The translations under genes were made by a program, and so were the position numbers. The notes under the pieces are model-generated. The model did not search any database. It was given only the letters and a program-made list of their open reading frames with translations, and was not told where the DNA came from. Positions 21,119-35,900 of a stretch of DNA of 64,000 bases are shown piece by piece. Every line of letters starts with the position of its first letter. The first letter of the stretch is position 1. The stretch spans positions 25,872,201 through 25,936,200 of the forward strand of contig CM069589.1 in the NCBI GenBank assembly GCA_035771175.1. Direction: 5' to 3'. The DNA comes from Paratinospora sagittata. Taxonomy: Eukaryota > Streptophyta > Magnoliopsida > Ranunculales > Menispermaceae.

Positions 21119-24100
21119 GTGCATTCACTTAAATTGGAGTCCGGAAGAAAACGTTATGGCTATTTGAATGTTTGTTACCCATTAACTAACGTACTTATGA
21201 ATCTAATCAGCAATCAAAATTCAAAAAGCCGTAGTCATTTCTTTGGACGTGTGATTTTTGTTATTCAAAAGACGTTTAAAATATCGTTTCTTCCTCTTTG
21301 CAACGCATTTTCAATCACTCAAATCGGAGACAGGAATAAAATGTTATGGCTATTTGAATGTTTTTTGCCGATCAATCAAATTACTTATTGAAAAAATCGT
21401 GAAGAAAAGTCAAAATAACCGTAACTTTTCATCCGACTTTGATTTGAGTGATTGAAAAAGAATTGAAAATGTCTTTTGTTCGGATTTCTAATGCATGTTC
21501 AATCACACAAATTGTAGTCGAAATCAAAAAGTTGTGGTTATTTTAAAGTTTCACACCGATCATTCAATTACTTCGTGATTGCATCGGTAAGAAAAATTCA
21601 AATAAACTTAAAGTTAAATCCTGACACTGATATGAGTTAATAAAAAGGCGTTGAAAATATTGTTCATTCTTCTTTTCAAGGAATGTGCAGTCACTCAAAT
21701 TGGAGTCCGGAAGAAAACGTTATGGCAATTTGAATGTTTGTTACCCATTGACCAACGTACTTATGAATCTAATCAGCAATCAAAATTCAAAACGCCGTAG
21801 TCATTTCTTTGGACGTATGATTTTAGTTATTCAAAAGACGTTTAAAATATCGTTTCTTCCTATTTGCAACGCCTTTTCAATCACTCAAATCGAAGTCAGG
21901 AATAAAATTTATTGGCTATTTGAATTTTTCTTGACGATCAACCAACTTACTTATCAAAATAGCGGTAACCTTTCATCCCGACTTTGATTTGAGTGATTGA
22001 AAAAGAATTGAAAATGTCTTTTGTTCGAATTTCTAACGCATGTTCAATCACACAAATTGGAGTCGAAATCAAAAAGTTGTGGTTATTTTAAAGTTTCACA
22101 CCGATCATTCAATTACTTCGCGATTGAATCGGTAAGAAAAATTCAAATAGACTTACAGTTAAATTCTGACTCTGATATAAGTTAATAAAAAGGCGTTGAA
22201 AATATTGTTTATTCTTCTTTCCAAGGAATGTGCATTCACTTAAATTGGAGTCCGAAAGAAAACGCTATGGCTATTTGAATGTTTGTTACCCATTCACTAA
22301 CGTACTTATGAATCTAATCAGCAATCAAAATTCAAAAAGCCGTAGTCATTTCTTTGGACGTGTGATTTTTGTTATTCAAAAGACGTTTAAAATATCGTTT
22401 CTTCCTCTTTGCAACGCATTTTCAATCACTCAAATCGGAGACAGGAATAAAATGTTATGGCTATTTGAATGTTTTTTGCCGATCAATCAAATTACTTATT
22501 GAAAAAATCGTGAAGAAAAGTCAAAATAACCGTAACTTTTCATCCGACTTTGATTTGAGTGATTGAAAAAGAATTGAAAATGTCTTTTGTTCGAATTTCT
22601 AACGCATGTTCAATCACACAAATTGGAGTCGAAATCAAAAAGTTGTGGTTATTTTAAAGTTTCACACCGATCATTCAATTACTTCGCGATTGAATCGGTA
22701 AGAAAAATTCAAATAGACTTACAGTTAAATTCTGACTCTGATGTAAGTTAATAAAAAGGAGTTGAAAATATTGTTTATTCTTCTTTCCAAGGAATGTGCA
22801 TTCACTTAAATTGGAGTCCGGAAGAAAACGTTATGGCTATTTGAATGTTTGTTACCCATTAACTAACGTACTTATGAATCTAATCAGCAATCAAAATTCA
22901 AAAAGCCGTAGTCATTTCTTTGGACGTGTGATTTTTGTTATTCAAAAGACGTTTAAAATATCGTTTCTTCCTCTTTGCAACGCATTTTCAATCACTCAAA
23001 TCGGAGACAGGAATAAAATGTTATGGCTATTTGAATGTTTTTTGCCGATCAATCAAATTACTTATTGAAAAAATCGTGAAGAAAAGTCAAAATAACCGTA
23101 ACTTTTCATCCGACTTTGATTTGAGTGATTGAAAAAGAATTGAAAATGTCTTTTGTTCGGATTTCTAATGCATGTTCAATCACACAAATTGTAGTCGAAA
23201 TCAAAAAGTTGTGGTTATTTTAAAGTTTCACACCGATCATTCAATTACTTCGTGATTGCATCGGTAAGAAAAATTCAAATAAACTTAAAGTTAAATCCTG
23301 ACACTGATATGAGTTAATAAAAAGGCGTTGAAAATATTGTTCATTCTTCTTTCCAAGGAATGTGCAGTCACTCAAATTGGAGTCCGAAAGAAAACGTTAT
23401 GGCAATTTGAATGTTTGTTACCCATTGACCAACGTACTTATGAATCTAATCAGCAATCAAAATTCAAAACGCCGTAGTCATTTCTTTGGACGTATGATTT
23501 TTGTTATTCAAAAGACGTTTAAAATATCGTTTCTTCCTATTTGCAACGCCTTTTCAATCACTCAAATCGAAGTCAGGAATAAAATTTATTGGCTATTTGA
23601 ATTTTTCTTGACGATCAACCAACTTACTTATCAAAATAGCGGTAACTTTTCATCCCGACTTTGATTTGAGTGATTGAAAAAGAATTGAAAATGTCTTTTG
23701 TTCGAATTTCTAACGCATGTTCAATCACACAAATTGGAGTCGAAATCAAAAAGTTGTGGTTATTTTAAAGTTTCACACCGATCATTCAATTACTTCGCGA
23801 TTGAATCGGTAAGAAAAATTCAAATAGACTTACAGTTAAATTCTGACTCTGATATAAGTTAATAAAAAGGCGTTGAAAATATTGTTTATTCTTCTTTCCA
23901 AGGAATGTGCATTCACTTAAATTGGAGTCCGGAAGAAAACGTTATGGCTATTTGAATGTTTGTTACCCATTGACCAACGTACTTATGAATCTAATCAGCA
24001 ATCAAAATTCAAAAAGCCGTAGTCATTTCTTTGGACGTATGATTTTAGTTATTCAAAAGACGTTTAAAATATCGTTTTTTCCTCTTTGCAACGCATTTTC

Positions 24101-25040
24101 AATCACTCAAATCGAAGACAGGAATAAAATGTTATGGCTATTTGAATGTTTTTTGCCGATCAATCAAATTACTTATCGAAAAAATCGTGAAGAAGAGTCA
24201 AAATAACCGTAACTTTTCATCCCGACTTTGATTTGAGTGATTGAAAAAGAATTGAAAACGTTTTTTCTTCGAAATTTCTAACGCATGTTCAATCACACAA
24301 GTTGGAGCTGAAATCAAAAAGTTGTGGTTATTTTAAAGTTTCACCCCGATCATTCAATTACTTCGCGATTGAATCGGTAATAAAAATTCAACTAAACTTA
24401 AAGTTAAATCCTGACACTGATATGAGTTAATAAAAAGACGTTGAAAATATTGTTTATTCTTCTTTCCAAGGAATGTGCATTCACTTAAATTGGAGTCCGG
24501 AAGAAAACGTTATGGCTATTTGAATGCCTGTTACCCATTAACCAACGTACTTATGAATCTAATCAGCAATCAAAATTCAAAAAGTCGTAGTCATTTCTTT
24601 GGACGTGTGATTTTTGTTATTCAAAAGACGTTTAAAATATCGTTTCTTCCTCTTTGCAACGCATTTTCAATCACTCAAACCGGAGACAGGAATAAAATGT
24701 TATGGCTATTTGAATGTTTTTTGCCGATCAATCAAATTACTTATCGAAAAAATCGTGAAGAAAAGTCAAAATAACCGTAACTTTTCATCCGACTTTGATT
24801 TGAGTGATTGAAAAAGAATTGAAAATGTCTTTTGTTCGAATTTCTAACGCATGTTCAATCACACAAATTGGAGTCGAAATCAAAAAGTTGTGGTTATTTT
24901 AAAGTTTCACACCGATCATTCAATTACTTCGCGATTGAATCGGTAAGAAAAATTCAAATAGACTTACAGTTAAATTCTGACTCTGATGTAAGTTAATAAA
25001 AAGGAGTTGAAAATATTGTTTATTCTTCTTTCCAAGGAAT
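21119..25040. repeat. Seven-unit super-repeat (3922 bp), copy 2
   Basis: Second copy of the ABC'-ABCD block. Its private variants include aacgctatgg at about 22261 where copy 1 has aacgttatgg. Confidence 0.85.
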
Positions 25041-28000
25041 GTGCATTCACTTAAATTGGAGTCCGGAAGAAAACGTTATGGCTATTTGAATGTTTGTTAC
25101 CCATTAACTAACGTACTTATGAATCTAATCAGCAATCAAAATTCAAAAAGCCGTAGTCATTTCTTTGGACGTGTGATTTTTGTTATTCAAAAGACGTTTA
25201 AAATATCGTTTCTTCCTCTTTGCAACGCATTTTCAATCACTCAAATCGGAGACAGGAATAAAATGTTATGGCTATTTGAATGTTTTTTGCCGATCAATCA
25301 AATTACTTATTGAAAAAATCGTGAAGAAAAGTCAAAATAACCGTAACTTTTCATCCGACTTTGATTTGAGTGATTGAAAAAGAATTGAAAATGTCTTTTG
25401 TTCGGATTTCTAATGCATGTTCAATCACACAAATTGTAGTCGAAATCAAAAAGTTGTGGTTATTTTAAAGTTTCACACCGATTATTCAATTACTTCGTGA
25501 TTGCATCGGTAAGAAAAATTCAAATAAACTTAAAGTTAAATCCTGACACTGATATGAGTTAATAAAAAGGCGTTGAAAATATTGTTCATTCTTCTTTCCA
25601 AGGAATGTGCAGTCACTCAAATTGGAGTCCGGAAGAAAACGTTATGGCAATTTGAATGTTTGTTACCCATTGACCAACGTACTTATGAATCTAATCAGCA
25701 ATCAAAATTCAAAACGCCGTAGTCATTTCTTTGGACGTATGATTTTAGTTATTCAAAAGACGTTTAAAATATCGTTTCTTCCTATTTGCAACGCCTTTTC
25801 AATCACTCAAATCGAAGTCAGGAATAAAATTTATTGGCTATTTGAATTTTTCTTGACGATCAACCAACTTACTTATCAAAATAGCGGTAACTTTTCATCC
25901 CGACTTTGATTTGAGTGATTGAAAAAGAATTGAAAATGTCTTTTGTTCGAATTTCTAACGCATGTTCAATCACACAAATTGGAGTCGAAATCAAAAAGTT
26001 GTGGTTATTTTAAAGTTTCACACCGATCATTCAATTACTTCGCGATTGAATCGGTAAGAAAAATTCAAATAGACTTACAGTTAAATTCTGACTCTGATAT
26101 AAGTTAATAAAAAGGCGTTGAAAATATTGTTTATTCTTCTTTCCAAGGAATGTGCATTCACTTAAATTGGAGTCCGGAAGAAAACGTTATGGCTATTTGA
26201 ATGTTTGTTACCCATTGACCAACGTACTTATGAATCTAATCAGCAATCAAAATTCAAAAAGCCGTAGTCATTTCTTTGGACGTATGATTTTAGTTATTCA
26301 AAAGACGTTTAAAATATCGTTTTTTCCTCTTTGCAACGCATTTTCAATCACTCAAATCGAAGACAGGAATAAAATGTTATGGCTATTTGAATGTTTTTTG
26401 CCGATCAATCAAATTACTTATCGAAAAAATCGTGAAGAAGAGTCAAAATAACCGTAACTTTTCATCCCGACTTTGATTTGAGTGATTGAAAAAGAATTGA
26501 AAACGTTTTTTCTTCGAAATTTCTAACGCATGTTCAATCACACAAGTTGGAGCTGAAATCAAAAAGTTGTGGTTATTTTAAAGTTTCACCCCGATCATTC
26601 AATTACTTCGCGATTGAATCGGTAATAAAAATTCAACTAAACTTAAAGTTAAATCCTGACACTGATATGAGTTAATAAAAAGACGTTGAAAATATTGTTT
26701 ATTCTTCTTTCCAAGGAATGTGCATTCACTTAAATTGGAGTCCGGAAGAAAACGTTATGGCTATTTGAATGCCTGTTACCCATTAACCAACGTACTTATG
26801 AATCTAATCAGCAATCAAAATTCAAAAAGTCGTAGTCATTTCTTTGGACGTGTGATTTTTGATATTCAAAAGACGTTTAAAATATCGTTTCTTCCTCTTT
26901 GCAACGCATTTTCAATCACTCAAACCGGAGACAGGAATAAAATGTTATGGCTATTTGAATGTTTTTTGCCGATCAATCAAATTACTTATCGAAAAAATCG
27001 TGAAGAAAAGTCAAAATATCCGTAACTTTTCATCCGACTTTGATTTGAGTGATTGAAAAAGAATTGAAAATGTCTTTTGTTCGGATTTCTAATGCATGTT
27101 CAATCACACAAATTGTAGTCGAAATCAAAAAGTTGTGGTTATTTTAAAGTTTCACACCGATCATTCAATTACTTCGTGATTGCATCGGTAAGAAAAATTC
27201 AAATAAACTTAAAGTTAAATCCTGACACTGATATGAGTTAATAAAAAGGCGTTGAAAATATTGTTCATTCTTCTTTCCAAGGAATGTGCAGTCACTCAAA
27301 TTGGAGTCCGGAAGAAAACGTTATGGCAATTTGAATGTTTGTTACCCATTGACCAACGTACTTATGAATCTAATCAGCAATCAAAATTCAAAATGCCGTA
27401 GTCATTTCTTTGGACGTATGATTTTAGTTATTCAAAAGACGTTTAAAATATCGTTTCTTCCTATTTGCAACGCCTTTTCAATCACTCAAATCGAAGTCAG
27501 GAATAAAATTTATTGGCTATTTGAATTTTTCTTGACGATCAACCAACTTACTTATCAAAATATCGGTAACCTTTCATCCCGACTTTGATTTGAGTGATTG
27601 AAAAAGAATTGAAAATGTCTTTTGTTCGAATTTCTAACGCATGTTCAATCACACAAATTGGAGTCGAAATCAAAAAGTTGTGGTTATTTTAAAGTTTCAC
27701 ACCGATCATTCAATTACTTCGCGATTGAATCGGTAAGAAAAATTCAAATAGACTTACAGTTAAATTCTGACTTTGATATAAGTTAATAAAAAGGCGTTGA
27801 AAATATTGTTTATTCTTCTTTCCAAGGAATGTGCATTCACTTAAATTGGAGTCCGGAAGAAAACGTTATGGCTATTTGAATGTTTGTTACCCATTGACCA
27901 ACGTACTTATGAATCTAATCAGCAATCAAAATTCAAAAAGCCGTAGTCATTTCTTTGGACGTATGATTTTAGTTATTCAAAAGACGTTTAAAATATCGTT

Positions 28001-29530
28001 TTTTCCTCTTTCCAACGCATTTTCAATCACTCAAATCGAAGACAGGAATAAAATGTTATGGCTATTTGAATGTTTTTTGCCGATCAATCAAATTACTTAT
28101 CGAAAAAATCGTGAAGAAAAGTCAAAATAACCGTAACTTTTCATCCCGAGTTTGATTTGAGTGATTGAAAAAGAATTGAAAACGTTTTTTCTTCGAAATT
28201 TCTAACGCATGTTCAATCACACAAGTTGGAGCTGAAATCAAAAAGTTGTGGTTATTTTAAAGTTTCACCCCGATCATTCAATTACTTCGCGATTGAATCG
28301 GTAATAAAAATTCAACTAAACTTAAAGTTAAATCCTGACACTGATATGAGTTAATAAAAAGACGTTGAAAATATTGTTTATTCTTCTTTCCGAGGAATGT
28401 GCATTCACTTAAATTGGAGTCCGGAAGAAAACGTTATGGCTATTTGAATGCCTGTTACCCATTAACCAACGTACTTATGAATCTAATCAGCAATCAAAAT
28501 TCAAAAAGTCGTAGTCATTTCTTTGGACGTGTGATTTTTGTTATTCAAAAGACGTTTAAAATATCGTTTCTTCCTCTTTGCAACGCATTTTCAATCACTC
28601 AAACCGGAGACAGGAATAAAATGTTATGGCTATTTGAATGTTTTTTGCCGATCAATCAAATTACTTATCGAAAAAATCGTGAAGAAAAGTCAAAATATCC
28701 GTAACTTTTCATCCGACTTTGATTTGAGTGATTGAAAAAGAATTGAAAATGTCTTTTGTTCGAATTTCTAACGCATGTTCAATCACACAAATTGGAGTCG
28801 AAATCAAAAAGTTGTGGTTATTTTAAAGTTTCACACCGATCATTCAATTACTTTGCGATTGAATCGGTAAGAAAAATTCAAATAGACTTACAGTTAAATT
28901 CTGACTCTGATGTAAGTTAATAAAAAGGAGTTGAAAATATTGTTTATTCTTCTTTCCAAGGAATGTGCATTCACTTAAATTGGAGTCCGGAAGAAAACGT
29001 TATGGCTATTTGAATGTTTGTTACCCATTAACTAACGTACTTATGAATCTAATCAGCAATCAAAATTCAAAAAGCCGTAGTCATTTCTTTGGACGTGTGA
29101 TTTTTGTTATTCAAAAGACGTTTAAAATATCGTTTCTTCCTCTTTGCAACGCATTTTCAATCACTCAAATCGGAGACAGGAATAAAATGTTATGGCTATT
29201 TGAATGTTTTTTGCCGATCAATCAAATTACTTATTGAAAAAATCGTGAAGAAAAGTCAAAATAACCGTAACTTTTCATCCGACTTTGATTTGGGTGATTG
29301 AAAAAGAATTGAAAATGTCTTTTGTTCGAATTTCTAACGCATGTTCAATCACACAAATTGGAGTCGAAATCAAAAAGTTGTGGTTATTTTAAAGTTTCAC
29401 ACCGATCATTCAATTACTTCGCGATTGAATCGGTAAGAAAAATTCAAATAGACTTACAGTTAAATTCTGACTCTGATGTAAGTTAATAAAAAGGCATTGA
29501 AAATATTGTTTATTCTTCTTTCCAAGGAAT

Positions 29531-32500
29531 GTGCATTCACTCAAATTGGAGTCCGGAAGAAAACATTATGGCAATTTGAATGTTTGTTACCCATTGACCA
29601 ACGTACTTATGAATCTAATCAGCAATCAAAATTCAAAAAGCAGTACTCATTTCTTTGGACGTATGATTTTAGTTATTCAAAAGAAGTTTAAAATATCGTT
29701 TCTTCCTCTTTTCAACGCATTTTCAATCACTCAAATCGAAGTCAGGAATAAAATGTTGTGGCCATTTGAATTTTTTTTGCCGATCAATCAACTTACTTAT
29801 CAAAAAAATCATGACAAAAAGTTAAAATAGCGGTAACTTTTCATCCCGACTTTGATTTGAGTAATTGAAAAAGAATTGAAAATGTCTTTTGTTCCTATTT
29901 CTAACGTATTTTCAGTCACACAAATTGGAGTCAGAATGAAAAAGTTGTGGTTATTTTAAAGTTTCACACCGATCATTCAATTACTTCTCGATTGAATCGG
30001 TAAGAAAAATTCAGATAGACTTACAGTTAAACCCTGACACTGATAAGAGTTAATAAAAAGGCGTTGAAAATATTGTTTATTCTTCCTTCCGAGGAATTTG
30101 CATTCACTTAAATTGGAGTCCGGGAGAAAACGTTATGGCTATTTGAATGCCTGTTACCCATTAACCAACGTACTTATGAATCTAATCAGCAATCAAAATT
30201 CAAAAAGCCGTAGTCATTTCTTTGGACGTGTGATTTTTGTTATTCAAAAGACGTTTAAAATATCGTTTTTTCCTCTTTGCAACGCATTTTCAATCACTCA
30301 AATCGAAGACAGGAATAAAATGTTAAGGCTATTTGAATGTTTTTTGCCGATCAATCAAATTACTTATCGAAAAAATCGTGAAGAAGAGTCAAAATAACCG
30401 TAACTTTTCATCCCGACTTTGATTTGAGTGATTGAAAAAGAATAGAAAACGTTTTTTCTTCGAATTTCTAACGCATGTTCAATCACACAAGTTGGAGCTG
30501 AAATAAAAAAGTTGTGGTTATTTTAAAGTTTCACACCGATCATTCAATTACTTCGCGATTGAATCGGTAATAAAAATTCAACTAAACTTAAAGTTAAATC
30601 CTGACACTGATATGAGTTAATAAAAAGGCGTTGAAAATATTGTTTATTCTTCCTTCCAAGGAATGTGCATTCACTCAAATTGGAGTCCGGAAGAAAACGT
30701 TATGGCAATTTGAATGTTTGTTAAACATTGACCAACGTACTTATGAATCTAATCAGCAATCAAAATTCAAAAAGTCGTAGCCATTTCTTTGGAAGTATGA
30801 TCTGAGTTATTGAAAAGGCGTTTAAAATATCCTTTCTTCCTCTTTTCAACGCATTTTCAATCACTCAAATCGGAGACAGGAATAAAATGTTATGGCTATT
30901 TGAATGTTTTGTGCCGATCAATCAAATTACTTATCGAAAAAATCATGACAAAAAGTTAAAATAGCGGTAACTTTTCATCCCGACTTTGATTCGAGTAATT
31001 GAAAAAGAATTGAAAATGTCTTTTGTTCCTATTTCTAACGCATTTTCAATCACACAAATTGGAGTCAGAATGAAAAAGTTGTGGTTATTTTAAAGTTTCA
31101 CACCGATCATTCAATTACTTCTCGATTGAATCGGTAAGAAAAATCCAAATAGACTTACAGTTAAATACTGACACTGATATGAGTTAATAAAAAGGCGTTG
31201 AAAATATTGTTTATTGTTCCTTCCAAGGAATGTGCATTCACTTAAATTGGAGTCCGGAAGAAAACGTTATGGCTATTTGAATGTTTGTTACCCATTGACC
31301 AACGTACTTATGAATCTAATCAGCAATCAAAATTCAAAAAGCCGTAGTCATTTCTTTGGACGTATGATTTTAGTTATTCAAAAGACGTTTAAAATATCGT
31401 TTCTTCCTCTTTGCAACGCATTTTCAATCACTAAAATCGGAGATAGGAATAAAATGTTATGGCTATTTGAATGTTTTTTGCCGATCAATCAAATTACTTA
31501 TCGAAAAAATCGTGAAGAAAAGTCAAAATAACCGTAACTTTTCATCCGACTTTGATTTGAGTGATTGAAAAAGAATTGAAAATGTCTTTTGTTCGAATTT
31601 CTAACGCATGTTCAATCACACAAGTTGGAGCCGAAATCAAAAAGTTGTGGTTATTTTAAAGTTTCACCCCGATCATTCAATTACTTCGCGATTGAATCGG
31701 TAAGAAAAATTCAAATAAACCTAAAGTTAAATCCTGACACTGATATGAGTTAATAAAAAGGCGTTGAAAATATTGTTTATTCTTCTTTCCAAGGAATGTG
31801 CATTCACTCAAATTGGAGTCCGGAATAAAACGTTATGGCAATTTGAATGTTTGTTACCCATTGACCAACGTACTTATGAATCTAATCAGCAATCAAAATT
31901 CAAAAAGCCGTAGTCATTTCTTTGGACGTATGATTTTAGTTATTCAAAAGTCGTTTAAAATATCGTTTCTTCCTCTTTTCGACGCATTTTCAATCACTCA
32001 AATCGAAGTCAGGAATAAAATGTTGTGGCTATTTGAATTTTTTTTGCCGATCAATCAACTTACTTACCAAAAAAATCATGACAAAAAGTTAAAATAGCGG
32101 TAACTTTTCATCCCGACTTTGATTTGGGTAATTGAAAAAGAATTGAAAATGTCTTTTGTTCGAATTTCTAACGCATGTTCAATCACACAAATTGGAGTCA
32201 AAATCAAAAAGTTGTGGTTATTTTAAAGTTTCACACCGATCATTCAATTACTTCTCGATTGAATCGGTAAGAAAAATCCAAATAGACTTACAGTTAAATT
32301 CTGACACTGATATGAGTTAATAAAAAGACGTTGAAAATATTGTTTATTCTTCCTCCCAAGGAATGTGGATTCACTTAAATTGGAGTCCGGAAGAAAACGT
32401 TATGGCTATTTGAATGTTTGTTACCCATTGACCAACGTACTTATGAATCTAATCAGCAATCAAAATTCAAAAAGCCGTAGTCATTTCTTTGGACGTATGA

Positions 32501-32931
32501 TTTTAGTTATTCAAAAGACGTTTAAAATATCGTTTCGTCCTCTTTGCAACGCATTTTCAATCACTCAAATCGGAGACAGGAATAAAATGTTATGGCAATT
32601 TGATTGTTTTTTGCCGATCAATCAAATTACTTATCGAAATAATCGTGAAGAAAAGTCAAAATAACCGTAACTTTTCATCCTGACTCTGATTTGAGTGATT
32701 GAAAAAGAATTGAAAAAGTTTTTTCTTCGAATTTTTAACGCATGTTCAATCACACAAGTTGGAGCCGAAATAAAAAAGTTGTGGTTATTTTAAAGTTTCA
32801 CCCCGATCATTCAATTACTTCGCGATTGAATCGGTAAGAAAAATTCAAATAAACTTAAAGTCAAATCCTGGCACTGATATGAGTTAATAAAAAGGCGTTG
32901 AAAATATTGTTTATTCTTCTTTCCAAGGAAT
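29531..32931. repeat. Diverged 567-bp units between two higher-order arrays
   Basis: Six units (starting 29531, 30098, about 30665, 31231, 31798 and 32365) of 566-567 bp that are more different from one another than the flanking arrays are. They carry s1 variants seen rarely elsewhere in the block (gttcctatttctaacg, ttactTCTCgattg). This looks like an older boundary zone. Confidence 0.75.
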
Positions 32932-35900
32932 GTGCATTCACTCAAATTGGAGTCCGGAAGAAAACGTTATGGCAATTTGAATGTTTGTTACCCATTGACC
33001 AACGTACTTATGAATCTAATCAGCAATCAAAATTCAAAAACCCGTAGTCATTTCTTTGGACGTATGATTTTAGTTATTCAAAAGGCGTTTAAAATATCGT
33101 TTCCTCCTCTTTTCGACGCATTTTCAATCACTCAAATCGGAGACAGGAATAAAATGTTATGGCTATTTGAATGTTTTGTGCCGATCAATCAAATTACTTA
33201 TCGAAAAAATCATGACAAAAAGTTAAAATAGCGGTAACTTTTCATCCCGACTTTGATTTGAGTAATTGAAAAAGAATTGAAAATGTCTTTTGTTCCTATT
33301 TCTAACGCATTTTCAATCACACTAATTGGAGTCAGAATGAAAAAGTTGTGGTTATTTTAAAGTTTCACACCGATCATTCAATTACTTCTCGATGGAATCG
33401 GTAAGAAAAATCCAAATAGACTTACAGTTAAATACTGACACTGATATGAGTTAATAAAAGGGCGTTGAAAATATTGTTTATTGTTCCTTCCAAGGAATGT
33501 GCATTCACTTAAATTGGAGTCCGGAAGAAAACGTTATGGCTATTTGAATGTTTGTTACCCATTGACCAACGTACTTATGAATCTAAATAGCAATCAAAAT
33601 TCAAAAAGCCGTAGTCATTTCTTTGGACGTATGATTTTAGTTATTCAAAAGACGTTTAAAATATCGTTTCTTCCTCTTTGCAACGCATTTTCAATCACTC
33701 AAATCGGAGATAGGAATAAAATGTTATGGCTATTTGAATGTTTTTTGCCGATCAATCAAATTACTTATCGAAAAAATCGTGAAGAAAAGTCAAAATAACC
33801 GTAACTTTTCATCCGACTTTGATTTGAGTGATTGAAAAAGAATTGAAAATGTCTTTTGTTCGAATTTCTAACGCATGTCCAATCACACAAATCGGAGTCG
33901 AAATCAAAAGGTTGTGGTTATTTTAAAGTTTCACACCGATCATTCAATTACTTCGCGATTGAATCGGTAAGAAAAGTTCAAATAGACTTACAGTTAAATC
34001 TTGACACTGATATGAGTTAATAAAAAGGCGTTGAAAATATTGTTTATTCTTCTTTCCAAGGAATGTGCATTCACTTAAATTGGAGTCCGGAATAAAACGT
34101 TATGGCAATTTGAATGTTTGTTACCCATTGACCAACGTACTTATGAATCTAATGAGCAATCAAAATTCAAAAAGCCGTAGTCATTTCTTTGGACGTATGA
34201 TTTTAGTTATTCAAAAGACATTTAAAATATCGTTTCTTCCTCTTTGCAACGCCTTTTCAATCACTCAAATCGAAGTCAGGAATAAAATGTTATGGCTATT
34301 TGAAAGCTTTGTGCCGATCAATCAAAATACTTATCGAAAAAATCATGAAGAAAAGTCAAAATAACCGTAACTTTTCATCCCGACTTTGATTTGAGTGATT
34401 GAAAAAGAATTGAAAAAGTTTTTTCTTCGAATTTTTAACGCATGTTCAATCACACAAGTTGGAGCCGAAATAAAAAAGTTGTGGTTATTTTAAAGTTTCA
34501 CCCCGATCATTCAATTACTTCGCGATTGAATCGGTAAGAAAAATTCAAATAAACTTAAAGTCAAATCCTGACACTGATATGAGTTAATAAAAAGGCGTTG
34601 AAAATATTGTTTATTCTTCTTTCCAAGGAATGTGCATTCACTCAAATTGGAGTCCGGAAGAAAACGTTATGGCAATTTGAATGTTTGTTACCCATTGACC
34701 AACGTACTTATGAATCTAATCAGCAATCAAAATTCAAAAAGCCGTAGTCATTTCTTTGGACGTATGATTTTAGTTATTCAAAAGACGTTTAAAATATCGT
34801 TTCCTCCTCTTTTCGACGCATTTTCAATCACTCAAATCGGAGACAGGAATAAAATGTTATGGCTATTTGAATGTTTTGTGCCGATCAATCAAATTACTTA
34901 TCGAAAAAATCATGACAAAAAGTTAAAATAGCGGTAACTTTTCATCCCGACTTTGATTTGAGTAATTGAAAAAGAATTGAAAATGTCTTTTGTTCCTATT
35001 TCTAACGCATTTTCAATCACACTAATTGGAGTCAGAATGAAAAAGTTGTGGTTATTTTAAAGTTTCACACCGATCATTCAATTACTTCTCGATTGAATCG
35101 GTAAGAAATATCCAAATAGACTTACAGTTAAATACTGACACTGATATGAGTTAATAAAAAGGCGTTGAAAATATTGTTTATTGTTCCTTCCAAGGAATGT
35201 GCATTCACTTAAATTGGAGTCCAGAAGAAAACGTTATGGCTATTTGAATGTTTGTTACCCATTGACCAACGTACTTATGAATCTAATCAGCAATCAAAAT
35301 TCAAAAAGCCGTAGTCATTTCTTTGGACGTATGATTTTAGTTATTCAAAAGACGTTTAAAATATCGTTTCTTCCTCTTTGCAACGCATTTTCAATCACTC
35401 AAATCGGAGATAGGAATAAAATGTTATGGCTATTTGAATGTTTTTTGCCGATCAATCAAATTACTTATCGAAAAAATCGTGAAGAAAAGTCAAAATAACC
35501 GTAACTTTTCATCCGACTTTGATTTGAGTGATTGAAAAAGAATTGAAAATGTCTTTTGTTCGAATTTCTAACGCATGATCAATCACACAAATGGGAGTCG
35601 AAATCAAAAAGTTGTGGTTATTTTAAAGTTTCACACCGATCATTCAATTACTTCGCGATTGAATCGGTAAGAAAAGTTCAAATAGACTTACAGTTAAATC
35701 TTGACACTGATATGAGTTAATAAAAAGGCGTTGAAAATATTGTTTATTCTTCTTTCCAAGGAATGTGCATTCACTTAAATTGGAGTCCGGAATAAAACGT
35801 TATGGCAATTTGAATGTTTGTTACCCATTGACCAACGTACTTATGAATCTAATGAGCAATCAAAATTCAAAAAGCCGTAGTCATTTCTTTGGACGTATGA

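Larger units (their letters stand above)
12707..29530. repeat. Higher-order repeat region A-B-C-D (2245 bp) and its derivatives
   Basis: Four unit types recur in order: A (566 bp), B (545 bp counted from B to C, lacking 22 bp in s3), C (568 bp) and D (566 bp). ABCD copies start at 12707, 14952, 18874, 22796 and 25041. A 1677-bp ABC' version, with C' resembling A, starts at 17197 and 21119. A 1679-bp BCD version starts at 27286, followed by a single A at 28965. Copies of the same type differ by only a few bases, whereas neighbouring types differ clearly, as expected from recent unequal exchange or segmental amplification. Confidence 0.9.
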
